A stretch of DNA of 64,000 nt from Zavarzinia compransoris (GTDB taxonomy: Bacteria > Pseudomonadota > Alphaproteobacteria > Zavarziniales > Zavarziniaceae). A program made the position numbers and the translations under genes. The DNA lies in NCBI RefSeq assembly GCF_003173055.1, contig NZ_QGLF01000005.1:310001-374000 (forward strand). The letters are read 5' to 3'. Numbering within the stretch: the first letter of the stretch is position 1; each line of letters starts with the position of its first letter. Shown piece after piece: positions 20,631 to 30,400 of this stretch. The notes under the pieces were generated by a model that saw nothing but the letters and a program-made list of their open reading frames with translations, was not told the origin of the DNA and ran no database searches.

Positions 20631-21140
20631 CTATTTGAACATGCCCTTCCGCCCGTTCGGGGCGTAGAGGTCGTAGCACACGGTGAGCGCCTGGGTCGCC
20701 TTGTTCGAACCCTTCAGGTTCACGGTCCAGCTCTGGCCGGTGGACGAGGTCAGATACATGGTCGAACCCGCCTTGAACGCCTGCCAGAAGCCGGGATCGA
20801 AGCCGAGGCCGGCGACCATGATGTCGGTATCGGCATAGGTCATGCTGCTGAACTTGTTGTAACGCCGGTCGATGCGGATCTCGAGCGCGGCATTGCCGCC
20901 CTTCTGCAGGCGCCAGCGGTCCTGGATGAAGACGATGTTCACGCCGTTGTCCGACAGCAGGATGCCCAGCATCATGCCGTCGTCGAAACGGGTTTCCATG
21001 CCGCAATGGTCGAAGCTGCCATTGTCGTTCTGGAAGGCATAGGTCGTCCAATAGCCCGAAACATATTCATCGATGCGCTTGCCCGCGAAAGCCGGCGTCG
21101 CAGCCACCAGCAGGGCGGCGATGAAGGCGAAGAATCTCAT
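20631..21140 (-). CDS. Secreted protein of unknown function
   Basis: A 169-residue protein with a clean signal peptide (MRFFAFIAALLVAATPAFA|GKRID). The mature part of about 150 residues is beta-rich, with YVSGYWTTYAFQNDNGSFDHC, GMMLGILLSDNGVNIVFIQD and VCYDLYAPNG, and two cysteines that could bridge. The pattern loosely recalls the periplasmic IalB-type fold, but I do not find a convincing family motif. ATG at 21138-21140 is preceded by an upstream GGGG(A)CGAAC stretch. It stands alone and ends in a strong terminator. Confidence 0.75.
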   Translation of the reverse strand: MRFFAFIAALLVAATPAFAGKRIDEYVSGYWTTYAFQNDNGSFDHCGMETRFDDGMMLGILLSDNGVNIVFIQDRWRLQKGGNAALEIRIDRRYNKFSSMTYADTDIMVAGLGFDPGFWQAFKAGSTMYLTSSTGQSWTVNLKGSNKATQALTVCYDLYAPNGRKGMFK

Positions 21141-21231
21141 AATGTTCGTCCCCCTGATTGGAATGGCAGGAGAATATCAAACACGATCGGGCTTGACGAT
21201 GCGGTGAGGGCGATCACCCCCTGAACCGGGG

Positions 21232-21264
21232 GAGGGAAATGCCGGGGCCGCGCAAGGCCCCGGC
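21232..21264 (-). terminator. Hairpin after the alpha-E gene
   Basis: Perfect 9-bp stem GCCGGGGCC (21241-21249) / GGCCCCGGC (21256-21264), 6-base loop, about 10 bases after the minus-strand stop. Only ATTTCCC follows, so termination efficiency is uncertain. Confidence 0.6.
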
Positions 21265-21273
21265 AATACGGTA

Positions 21274-22251
21274 TCAGGCCACCTGAGCCTGTTCGGGCGA
21301 GGGGGCGTGGCCGAAGAAGGAGCGGCCGAAATCGTCGGTGACGGCGATCAGCTGCACCTGCACCCAGTCGAGGAATTCATGCAGGCCGCCGCCCAGCACC
21401 ATTTCGATCGAGCGGTTGGCGAGCGTGCCGCGCATGCCGTCGAGGATTTCGAGGGTGCGGTTGCCGGCGCGCAGGCCATAGCGCTGGCGCAGGCGGACCA
21501 CGATCTCGTCGATCGAGGCGATGCAGACCGCGAGCGAGCGGGGGAAGGCATTGTTGAAGATCAGGAAGCCGGCGACCGAGGTCGGGCTCATGCCCCGGGG
21601 CTGCACCCGGCGATAGGCATGATAGCCGGCGGCGGAGCGCAGCAGGGCATTCCACTGCGACACGTCGAGGGGCGAGCCCACTTCGGTCGTGGCCGGCAGC
21701 AGCATGTGGTACTTGATGTCCAGCATGCGGGTGCCCTGGTCCGCCCGCTCGATCAGCTTGCCGAGCTGGTAGAAATACCAGCCCTCGTCGCGATAGAGCG
21801 TGCCTTCCAGGATGCCGGTATGGCTCTGGCAGCCTTCCTTGATCTTGTTGCACACGCGGGCGAGGTCGGCGCGGTTCACGTCGGCCGGGGTCAGCGTGCG
21901 GATCCAGCTGTAGAACATGTTCAGCTGGGTCCAGAGTTCCGTCGAGATCAGCGGGCGCAGCGTGCGGGCATTGTCGCGCGAGGCCTTGAGGCAGGAATAG
22001 ATCGACGACGGATTCTCGGGATCGAGAAGGTAGAAATGGATGACGTTGTTCGCCGTCGCCGCCTGGTACTTGGCGAAGAACCGCTCGTTGTCGGCGTGCA
22101 GATGCACGATCGACAGCCAGTTCTGCGAGCCCCGGGCATCGCGGCTGAAGGTTTCGTTGACGTCGAGAATGCGCGCCAGGTTCTCCGCCCGCTCCATATT
22201 GCGGGCGAGCCAGAACATGTCTTCGGCGAAACGGGCAAGAAGTCTAGCCAA
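21274..22251 (-). CDS. Alpha-E domain protein (stand-alone)
   Basis: A ~325-residue all-helical alpha-E family protein, last gene of the ATP-grasp/alpha-E/transglutaminase cluster. The family N-terminus LLARFAEDMFWLARNMERAENLARIL is clear (motif WLARNMERAE), and DEGWYFYQLGKLIERADQ and RSLAVCIASID follow. No enzymatic residues are known for the family; it is predicted to assist the circularly permuted ATP-grasp enzyme. No ATG lies at the right place. The likely start is TTG at 22251, overlapping the upstream stop (TTGGCTAG), implying coupled translation; a TTG at 22299 would add 16 residues. Start therefore uncertain. Confidence 0.9.
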   Translation of the reverse strand: MARLLARFAEDMFWLARNMERAENLARILDVNETFSRDARGSQNWLSIVHLHADNERFFAKYQAATANNVIHFYLLDPENPSSIYSCLKASRDNARTLRPLISTELWTQLNMFYSWIRTLTPADVNRADLARVCNKIKEGCQSHTGILEGTLYRDEGWYFYQLGKLIERADQGTRMLDIKYHMLLPATTEVGSPLDVSQWNALLRSAAGYHAYRRVQPRGMSPTSVAGFLIFNNAFPRSLAVCIASIDEIVVRLRQRYGLRAGNRTLEILDGMRGTLANRSIEMVLGGGLHEFLDWVQVQLIAVTDDFGRSFFGHAPSPEQAQVA

Positions 22252-23683
22252 GCACCCACGTGTCTTTCGACCCGCCTCCCTGGCTGGAGTTGACGACAAG
22301 CGAGCCGCGGCGCAGCGCGACCCGGGTGAGACCGCCGGGCAGGACCCAGGTGGATTTGCCGGTGATGGCGAAGGGACGCAGGTCGACGTGGCGGGGTTCC
22401 ACCTCGCCCTCGACCAGCGTCGGGCAGACCGACAATTGGATGGTCGGCTGGCTGATGTAGTTCGACGGGTCCTTCAGCAGGTTGGCGCGGCAGACCTCCA
22501 GTTCCTCTTTCGAGGCCTTGGGGCCGACCGTGATGCCGTAGCCGCCGGATTCGGCCACCGGCTTCACCACCAGCTTGTCGAGATTGTCGAGCGTATAGGA
22601 CAGCGCTTCCTGCTCGCGGCAGATGAAGGTCTGGACATTGTCCAGGATCGGTTCCTGCTGCAGGTAATATTTGATCAGGCGCGGCATATAGGCATAGACC
22701 GCCTTGTCGTCGGCGACGCCGGTGCCGACCGAATTGGCGATCGCCACATTGCCGGCCCTGAGCGCCCGCATCAGCCCGGGCACGCCCAGGGTCGAATCCG
22801 GGCGGAACACCTCGGGGTCCAGGAAGTCGTCGTTCAGGCGGCGGTAGATCGTATGCACCCGTTCCAGCCCGCCCGTCGTCTTCATGTAGACACGGTCGTT
22901 CTCGACCACGAGGTCGCGGCCCTCGACCAGCGGCACGCCCATCTCGCGGGCGAGGAAGATATGCTCGAAATAGGCGGAATTATAGGTGCCGGGGGAGAGC
23001 AGCACGACCTGCGGATCGGCGACCTCGGTCGGCGCGATCTCGACCATCGCCTCCTGAAGTTTGGGGCCGTAATTGTCGACCGGGCGGATCGAAATGTCGG
23101 TGGTCAGGTCCGGGAAGGCCCGGAGCATCATGTTCCGGTTCTCGAGCACGTAGGAAACGCCCGACGGCGTCCTGGCATTGTCTTCGAGCACCATGAACTT
23201 GCCGGCATCGTCGCGCACCACGTCGATGCCGCAGATATTGGCATAGGCGCCATGGGCGACCTTCACGCCGATCATCGCTTCCTGGAAATTGCTGTTGCCG
23301 AGCACCAGTTCGGCCGGGACGATACCGTCCTTCAAGGCGTGCTGGGGCCCGTAGACATCGGCCAGGAACAGGTTGATCGTGGTAACCCGCTGAATTACCC
23401 CGGCCTCGAGATGGGCCCAATCCTCGCGGGAGAGGATGCGGGGGATGACGTCGAAGGGCAGGATGCGGTCGATCGCGTCCTTGTCCGAATAGACGGTGAA
23501 AGTGATGCCGAGGTTGTACAACTCCCGTTCGGCATCCTCGGAGCGCCGTTGCAGCGCGTCGAGGTCGAGTTGAGCCAATCGTTCGCGGATCGCTGCCGTA
23601 TGTTCGGCGGCGGGCGTTCCCGATCGCCCCATGATCTCGCAGAAGAAAGGACCCTGATCATATCGGGAAAGAACGCCGCTCAT
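22244..23683 (-). CDS. Circularly permuted ATP-grasp type 2 protein (stand-alone)
   Basis: A 479-residue protein of the circularly permuted ATP-grasp family (DUF404/DUF407 type), predicted to form amide or peptide bonds using ATP through an acyl-phosphate. Landmarks in order: RIL.PFDVIPRILSREDWAHLE, GPQHALKDGIVPAELVLGN, the GIDVVRDDAGKFMVLEDNART segment, TPSGVSYVLENR, LLSPGTYNSAYFEHIFLAREMG, then the ATP-binding VVKPVAESGGYG with K374 and glycine loop. It ends GGSKDTWVLG. ATG at 23681-23683 has GAGGG six bases before it. The 3' end overlaps the alpha-E gene by 8 bases. Substrate unknown. Confidence 0.93.
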   Translation of the reverse strand: MSGVLSRYDQGPFFCEIMGRSGTPAAEHTAAIRERLAQLDLDALQRRSEDAERELYNLGITFTVYSDKDAIDRILPFDVIPRILSREDWAHLEAGVIQRVTTINLFLADVYGPQHALKDGIVPAELVLGNSNFQEAMIGVKVAHGAYANICGIDVVRDDAGKFMVLEDNARTPSGVSYVLENRNMMLRAFPDLTTDISIRPVDNYGPKLQEAMVEIAPTEVADPQVVLLSPGTYNSAYFEHIFLAREMGVPLVEGRDLVVENDRVYMKTTGGLERVHTIYRRLNDDFLDPEVFRPDSTLGVPGLMRALRAGNVAIANSVGTGVADDKAVYAYMPRLIKYYLQQEPILDNVQTFICREQEALSYTLDNLDKLVVKPVAESGGYGITVGPKASKEELEVCRANLLKDPSNYISQPTIQLSVCPTLVEGEVEPRHVDLRPFAITGKSTWVLPGGLTRVALRRGSLVVNSSQGGGSKDTWVLG

Positions 23684-23760
23684 CCAAGCCCTCGCATCAA
23701 CCCTGAATCGAGCCTAGCAAACTATTCGGATGCACCGCATCAAAAATCGGCACGACCTAT

Positions 23761-24675
23761 TCAGGGCTTCCCATCTGCATAATTTTTCGGCGCTGCCCCA
23801 TCTTTCAGCGGCACGACGTCGACGCCGACCTGGAGCCGGTGCGGCCCGCCGCCGACGATGATCCCGCGCAAGGGCGCGACGTCGTCGTAGTCGCGGCCAT
23901 GGGCGACGGTAATATGATCGACCGAGGGGATGCAATCATTGGTGGGATCGAGTTCCAGCCAGTCGCCGCCACCGATCCAGACCGCGACCCAGGCATGCGA
24001 CTGGTCCGAGCCGACGAGGCGCGGCCGGCCGGGCGGCGGCGTGGTCCGCAGGTAACCGCTGACATAGCAGGCGGGCAGGCCCAGCGAGCGCAGGCAGGCG
24101 ATCATCAGATGGGCGAAGTCCTGGCACACGCCGCGTTTCACCCGCAGCACCTCGCGCGGGGGGGTGGTCACCGTGGTCGCCTGGGGATCGAAGGCGAAGT
24201 CGCGGTGGATGCGGGCATTGAAGGCGGCGACCGCCTCGATGATCGGGCGCCCGGCGGGAAAGTCGGGGCGGGCGAAGTCGGCGAATTCAGCGGCGAGTTC
24301 GATCAGGATCGAATTCTCGCGGAAGGAATGCAGGCCCAGCGTCTCCGGCCCCGCCTCGTCGAGGCGGGCGCGCAGTACGTCCCAGGCCGGGCGCGAATCC
24401 GGCGCGGGCGGGGTTTCGGTCCTGATCTCGACCTCGATCAGGGATTCGACGATCAGGCGCTGGTGCGGTTCCTCGATCGCGAATTGCACGATCGGATTGC
24501 CGAAGCCGTCGGTGCGCTCGTTCCAGGTGGTCGGCTCCGGGACCACGCGCAATTCGTGGCGCAGCACCTCCTGGCGCCCGACCGGCCGCGGCTTCAGATG
24601 GGCGAGATGATGGGCGAGGGTCACCGCCTCGCCATAGTCGTAGACCGTATTGTGCCGGGCCTGATAGCGGATCAT
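23761..24675 (-). CDS. Transglutaminase-like cysteine protease/ligase family protein
   Basis: A 304-residue cytosolic protein with a bacterial transglutaminase N-terminal domain (MIRYQARHNTVYDYGEAVTL; HHLAHLKPRP; HELRVVPEP) and a transglutaminase core. The catalytic triad is intact: C184 in KRGVCQDFAHLM, H227 in DQSHAWVAVW and D243 in LELDPTNDC. Such proteins either hydrolyse or form amide links. The ATG at 24673-24675 overlaps the stop of the upstream fusion gene as ATGA, so the two are coupled. The 77-base gap to the next gene contains no obvious terminator, consistent with one transcript. Confidence 0.93.
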   Translation of the reverse strand: MIRYQARHNTVYDYGEAVTLAHHLAHLKPRPVGRQEVLRHELRVVPEPTTWNERTDGFGNPIVQFAIEEPHQRLIVESLIEVEIRTETPPAPDSRPAWDVLRARLDEAGPETLGLHSFRENSILIELAAEFADFARPDFPAGRPIIEAVAAFNARIHRDFAFDPQATTVTTPPREVLRVKRGVCQDFAHLMIACLRSLGLPACYVSGYLRTTPPPGRPRLVGSDQSHAWVAVWIGGGDWLELDPTNDCIPSVDHITVAHGRDYDDVAPLRGIIVGGGPHRLQVGVDVVPLKDGAAPKNYADGKP

Positions 24676-27269
24676 GGCGTCATCGCCGTGCTGCGGATCG
24701 GCCCGCCCGGCCGGACGGCCAGGGCATGGCTGAAATAGGTCTGGGAAATAATGTCCGAAAGCTCGGGCAGGGTGACGCCGACCGCATCGAGCAGGGCCGA
24801 TAATTCGGTGTTGCGGCCATCGGATGCGGTGCCGGCCAGGCGCTGGATCTCGGCCCCGCGCAATTCGGCGAGCGCGGTCTGGGCCAGCAGGCGGGCGGCG
24901 CCCGAGCCGAAGGCGCCCTTTTCCCGCGGGAGATTCTCGACATGGTCGGCGATCGCCCACATCTGACGGGCGAGCGAGCGGGGGTTGGCCTCGTCGAGCA
25001 GCAGGAGGTCGAGCACGGGGGCGAATTGGGCGCCGGTGAAATAGCGCGCCCGATAGGTCATGAAACTGTCGGCGATGTCGAGGGCGAGGTCGAGGGCGCG
25101 CATGTCGCCCTCGTCGCCGCCCATGACGAGGCCGCGCACCAGGGAAATGGCGATCAGCGCCCGTTCCACCCGCCGGCCCAGGTCCATGAAGCGCCAGGCC
25201 TGGCCCCGGGTCATGTTCTCCATGCCGAGGCCCGACAGCGCCGCCATCGAGGCGACCAGGGAATCGAAACAGTCGAGCAGGCCGACGTAATCCCCCGGCG
25301 TCGCCTTGCGCACCCGGTCGATCTGGCCGTTCAGCTGGAGCAGCACGCGGGTCATGTCCACCGACAGGCGATCGCGCACCATGCCGGTGTTCATGTTGAG
25401 GCGCCGCACCGCCGAGGTGAAGCCGGTGGCGCGGAATTCGTCGGTCAGCACGGGCAGCAGCTGGGCATCGAATTCCGCCCGGTCCGTGGTCGCGAGATCA
25501 GCCAGTTCGGCGGGGATTTCCCCGACCATGGCGAGGAAGGCGGCACCCGGGCCCAATTCGCCCTGGCCGACCAGGCTGCCGCCGTCGATCAGGCGCTGGA
25601 TCACGGCGCGGAAGGCGCGGACGCCGAATTCCGCCCGTTCGGCATAGCGCCCGACCCAATAGAGATCGTCGGCCACCCGGCTGGGCAGGTTGTTGCCCTG
25701 GCGCTTGACCTCGACCGTGGTATCGGGCGAGCGCAGCAGGCTGAATTGTTCGACCGGGCTTGCCGACAGCACCCAGGCATCCTTGGACAGGCCCCATTGC
25801 TGAAGCCGCAGCAGCGGCCGGTCGGCGGTGGGCGCCACCCGGACCAGGGCCCCGGGCATGACCGAGAAGCCCCTGTCGGTCGCGGTCAGGAAGGCGCGCA
25901 GCACGACGGGCTGGGGCGCTACGCCGGCGGCGGTATAGCCGGGGGCGGTCGACAGCCGCACCGGCGCCTGGCCCACGGCGTCATAGGCGTGTTCGTCGAG
26001 ATGGTGGTTCCAGGCCTCGAGATCGGCGGGCGGCGCCACGCCGATCCTGGGGAAGGCCGGGCGCAGCGCATAGGCGCTGGATTTCGCGGTCAGCCGGGCG
26101 CGGCCCTGGGGCTCGCCCGCCCAAACGGTTTCGAGATTGGGCAGCAGCAGGTCCTCGCCCAGCAGGTGGCGCGACAGGGCGGGCACGAAGGGCAGCAGGG
26201 CCGGCGTCTCGACCAGGCCGGCGCCGAGCGCATTGGCCACCACCACATGGCCGGCCAGCACCGCCTGGACGAGGCCGGCCACGCCCAGCGTCGAATCGCC
26301 GCGCAATTCCAGGGGATCGCAGAAATCGTCGTCGACCCGGCGCAGGATGACGTCGACCGGTTCGAGGCCGCCCAGGGTCTTCAGGAACACCCGGTCGCCG
26401 CGCACCGTCAGGTCGTTGCCCTCGACCAGCGTATAGCCGAGGTAGCGGGCGAGATAGGCGTGCTCGAAATACGTCTCGTTATAGGGCCCGGGGGTGAGCA
26501 GCACGATGCGCGGATAGCGCGTCCAGGGCGCGAGGTTGCGCAGCGTCTGCCGCAGCGTGCCGAACCACGAGGCCAGGCGCTTCACCTTCATGGCGCGATA
26601 AGTCTCGGCCAGGGAGCGCGAGGTGATGATGCGGTTCTCGAGGGCATAGCCGGGGCCGGCCGGGGTCCGCGTGCGGTCGCCCACCACCAGCCAGCGGCCG
26701 TCCGCCCCGCGCACCAGATCGACCGCATAGACATGCAGCCAGAGATCGCCCGGCGGCCGGAAACCGGCCAGGGGGCGCAGGTAATCCGGATTGGCGAGAA
26801 CGACGCCCGGGTGCAGCACGCCGTCCTTCAAGGTGCGCTGGGCACCGTAGAGATCGCCCAGCAGGGCATTCATCAGGCGCCCGCGCTGGATCAGGCCCCG
26901 CTCGATCCCGGCCCATTCCTCCTCCGAGATGACGAGGGGGACGAGGTCCAGTTCGATCGCGCGGGCGGCATTCCGCGGGTCGCCATAGACATTGTAGGTG
27001 ACGCCGTTGTCGTGCAGCAACTGGCGGGCGCGGGCGGTGCGCTGGCCGAATTCCCGGGGGCCCAGGTCTTCGAGGCTTTCCACCAGTTCGGCCCAATGGG
27101 GGCGCAGCTGGCCCTGGCCGTCCACGCATTCGTCGTAAGTGCCGGGGGCGGGCCGGTAAAAGGCCGCAGCCTGCCCGTCGGCCGCCAGGGGGGCGCCGGG
27201 CAAGGGCAGGGGGATCTGGGCCCCGTCCTCGGGGCTTGTGGGTTCGGTCGCTAGACTCACGCGACTCAT
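24672..27269 (-). CDS. Fused circularly permuted ATP-grasp + alpha-E protein
   Basis: A ~865-residue fusion. Residues about 40-530 are a circularly permuted ATP-grasp module (QRTLKDGVLHPGVVLANPDY; TRTPAGPGYALENRII; LTPGPYNETYFEHAYLARYLG; GDSTLGVAGLVQAVL); residues about 550-865 are an alpha-E module (LPSRVADDLYWVGRYAERAE; GQAWRFMDLGRRVERAL; DSFMTYRARYF; LLDEANPRSLARQM). Where the stand-alone protein has VVKP(VAESGGYG), this one reads ALRPAFPRIG with arginine 403, so the ATP-contacting lysine and glycine loop look altered. Start: ATG at 27269; a GTG at 27296 adds nine codons; neither has a strong ribosome site. Confidence 0.92.
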   Translation of the reverse strand: MSRVSLATEPTSPEDGAQIPLPLPGAPLAADGQAAAFYRPAPGTYDECVDGQGQLRPHWAELVESLEDLGPREFGQRTARARQLLHDNGVTYNVYGDPRNAARAIELDLVPLVISEEEWAGIERGLIQRGRLMNALLGDLYGAQRTLKDGVLHPGVVLANPDYLRPLAGFRPPGDLWLHVYAVDLVRGADGRWLVVGDRTRTPAGPGYALENRIITSRSLAETYRAMKVKRLASWFGTLRQTLRNLAPWTRYPRIVLLTPGPYNETYFEHAYLARYLGYTLVEGNDLTVRGDRVFLKTLGGLEPVDVILRRVDDDFCDPLELRGDSTLGVAGLVQAVLAGHVVVANALGAGLVETPALLPFVPALSRHLLGEDLLLPNLETVWAGEPQGRARLTAKSSAYALRPAFPRIGVAPPADLEAWNHHLDEHAYDAVGQAPVRLSTAPGYTAAGVAPQPVVLRAFLTATDRGFSVMPGALVRVAPTADRPLLRLQQWGLSKDAWVLSASPVEQFSLLRSPDTTVEVKRQGNNLPSRVADDLYWVGRYAERAEFGVRAFRAVIQRLIDGGSLVGQGELGPGAAFLAMVGEIPAELADLATTDRAEFDAQLLPVLTDEFRATGFTSAVRRLNMNTGMVRDRLSVDMTRVLLQLNGQIDRVRKATPGDYVGLLDCFDSLVASMAALSGLGMENMTRGQAWRFMDLGRRVERALIAISLVRGLVMGGDEGDMRALDLALDIADSFMTYRARYFTGAQFAPVLDLLLLDEANPRSLARQMWAIADHVENLPREKGAFGSGAARLLAQTALAELRGAEIQRLAGTASDGRNTELSALLDAVGVTLPELSDIISQTYFSHALAVRPGGPIRSTAMTP

Positions 27270-27418
27270 CGTATCAGGCAGGTCCGGGGCCGCCACGGTT
27301 TTTCACGATCATTCCTGGAGAGAATTGATGCAGTCAATTGCCGGTATTATCCGGTCAATCACCTGTCGAACACAGTCATTTGCCGGCGCCGGACGTCGGT
27401 CCGGCGCCGGGCAAAGCC

Positions 27419-30400
27419 TTACTGGCGGCGCAGGTCCAGGGTCAGGGGGAATTCCCGCGACACTTCGACCGGCCCCAGCGTCATCGGTCCCGGCGTATGG
27501 CCGAAGCCGAAGAAGCGGGCGAGGCGGCGGCCTTCCGCCTCATAGGCATTGACCGGGGCGGTGACGAAGTTGCGCCCGCCCGGGTGCGAGACGTGATAGG
27601 TGCAGCCGCCGATCGCCCGGCCCGACCATTCGTCGACGATGTCGAACACCAGCGGCCCGTGGGGTGGAATGGTCGGGTGCAGGGCCGAGGCCGGCTGCCA
27701 CGCCCGGAAGCGCACGGCGGCGACATATTCGCCCTCGCGCCCGGTATTGGTCAGGGGCACGCGATAGCCGTTGACCGCGACCGCATGGCGCCCGTCGGTC
27801 ATGCCGTTCACCTTCACCTGGATGCGTTCGACCGAACTGTCGACGAAGCGGACGGTGCCGCCGGCCATGCCTTCCTCGCCCAGCACATGCCAGGGTTCCA
27901 GCGCCTGGCGCAGTTCCAGGGTCAGGCCGCGCTGGTGAATGGTGCCGTAATGGGGGAAGCGGAATTCGAAATGCGGTTCCAGCCATGAGCGCTCGAAGGC
28001 GACGCCCCATTGGTTGAGGTCGGCGACGACATCGTCCAGATCCTCCGACACGAAATGCGGGAGGAGGAAACGGTCGTGCAGTTCCGTGCCCCAGCGCACC
28101 AGCCGCGGCGGATAGGGGTGGTCCCAGAAATGCGCGATCAGCGCCCTGAGGATCAGCTGCTGCACGCAGGACATGCGGGCGTGGGGCGGCATTTCGAAGG
28201 CGCGGAGTTCGAGCAGCCCGAGCCGCCCGGACGAGGAATCGGGCGAGAACAGCTTGTCGATGCAGAATTCCGAGCGGTGGGTATTGCCGGTCACATCCGC
28301 CAGCAGGTGGCGGAACAGGCGGTCGACCAGCCAGGACGGCACGTCCGTATGGTCGGGCACCTGGCGGAAGGCGATCTCCAGCTCGTAGAGCGAATCATGC
28401 CGGGCCTCGTCGATGCGCGGCGCCTGGCTGGTCGGGCCGATGAACATGCCCGAGAACAGGTAGGACAGGCTCGGGTGGTTCTGCCAGTAGGACAGCAGGC
28501 TGCGCAGCAGGTGCGGCCGGCGCAGGAAGGGGCTGTCCTCCGGCCGCGCGCCGCCGACCACGATATGGTTGCCGCCGCCGGTGCCGACATGGCGCCCGTC
28601 GACCATGAATTTTTCCGAGGCGAGGCGGGTCTGGCGCGCATCCTCGTAGAGCGTCGTGGTGAGATCGACCAGTTCCCGCCAGGTCTTCGAGGGGTGGATG
28701 TTCACCTCGATCACGCCCGGGTCCGGCGTTACCATGATATTCCTCAGGCGCCAGTCCTTGGGCGGGCCGTAACCTTCGAGGACCACCGGCATGTCGAGTT
28801 CGACCGCGGTCTCCTCGATCCGGGCGATCAGGTCGACCCAGGCTTCGAGATAGGACTGGGGCGGCATGAAGATATAGAGGCGGCCGTTCCGCACCTCGAC
28901 CGAAAGGGCGGTCCGGATCACGCCGGGCATGGAGACGCCGACGAAATTGCCCGCCGGCTGGGTCGGCCAGCGCGGGTCGGGCGGCGGCAGCGGGCGCACC
29001 GGCAGGCGGCCGGGCACCTGGACCGTCACCGTCGCGGACTGGCCTGCGGGGGCCAGCGGCGGGCGCGGCGCGAAGGGATCCTCCTCGAAGTGGTAGGGGT
29101 AATCCTCCGGTCTCACCCAGGGCAGGCTTTGCAGCGGCAGGCGATAGCCGACCGGCGAATCGCCGGGGGTGAGGAAGACGCGCTTCGAGCGGAACTTCCA
29201 GGGTTTCGCCTGCCACAGCGGCCCTTCCACCGTCATCCAGCATTCGAGCGGGAGGACGAAACCGGTCGGCGTGTCGAGGCCCTTGTCGAAGACGCGGCTC
29301 ATGCGCTCGCGCTCTTCCGCGTCCTCGATATGGTTTTCGAGGGGATCGACATTGATCGGCAGGCGCCGCTCGCGCCACATCCAGTACCAGGGGTCCTCGA
29401 AGGCGGCGAGCGTATTGTCCGGCGAGACCTTGAGCTTGGCCGCCAGGGTCTGGAGGAAGTCCTCGGCCCGTTCGAGGGTGATGCCGTAATTCACATTCTC
29501 GTCGGCCAGGTATTTCTGGTCCTGCCACAGGGGCTCGCCATCGGCGCGCCAGTAGCAGCCGAGCGCCCATCGCGGCAGGCTTTCGCCCGGATACCACTTG
29601 CCCTGGCCATAGTGCAGCACGCCGCCGGGGGCATAGCGGTCCTTCAATTTGCGGACCAGCGTGTTGGCGAGGCCGCGCTTGGTCGGGCCCAGGGCCTCGG
29701 TGTTCCATTCGGGGCCGTCGAAATCGTCGATCGAGACGAAAGTCGGCTCGCCGCCCATGGTCAGGCGCACGTCGCCGGCGACCAGCCGTTCCTCGACCGC
29801 GTCGCCGGCGGCGACGATCGCCTCCCATTGCTCCTCGGAATAGGGCTTGGTGACGCGGGCCGCCTCCTCGATGCGGGTGATCTTCATCGAGAAGTCGAAT
29901 TCGACCCCCGCCTCGTCGACGATGCCGGTGATCGGCGCCGCACTGCCCGGTTCGGGCGAGCAGGCGAGCGGGATATGGCCCTCGCCGGCGAAGAGGCCGG
30001 AGGTCGGGTCGAGCCCGACCCAGCCGGCGCCGGGCAGGTAGACCTCGGTCCAGGCGTGGAGATCGGTGAAATCGACCTCGGTGCCGGAAGGCCCGTCCAG
30101 CGATTTCACGTCCGGCGCCAGCTGGATCAGGTAACCGGAGACGAAACGCGCCGCCAGCTTCAGGTGGCGCAGCATGTGGACGAGCAGCCAGGCCGAATCG
30201 CGGCAGCTGCCCTTCTTCAGGGTCAGCGTCTCCTCGGGCGTCTGCACCCCCGGCTCCATGCGGATGACATAGGAGACGTGGCGATGCACGAGACGGTTGA
30301 GATCGACCAGGAAATCCACCGTGCCGCGCTCGCGCCGGTCGACCTTGGCCAGGATGGCGGCAAGCTCGGGGCCCGCCGGCTCGATCTCGAGATAGGGCTT

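Noticed and set aside
24942-27254. A 770-codon plus-strand frame opposite the ATP-grasp/alpha-E fusion
   Set aside because: Gln/Gly/His/Ala-rich antisense frame without any recognisable motif or start signal.
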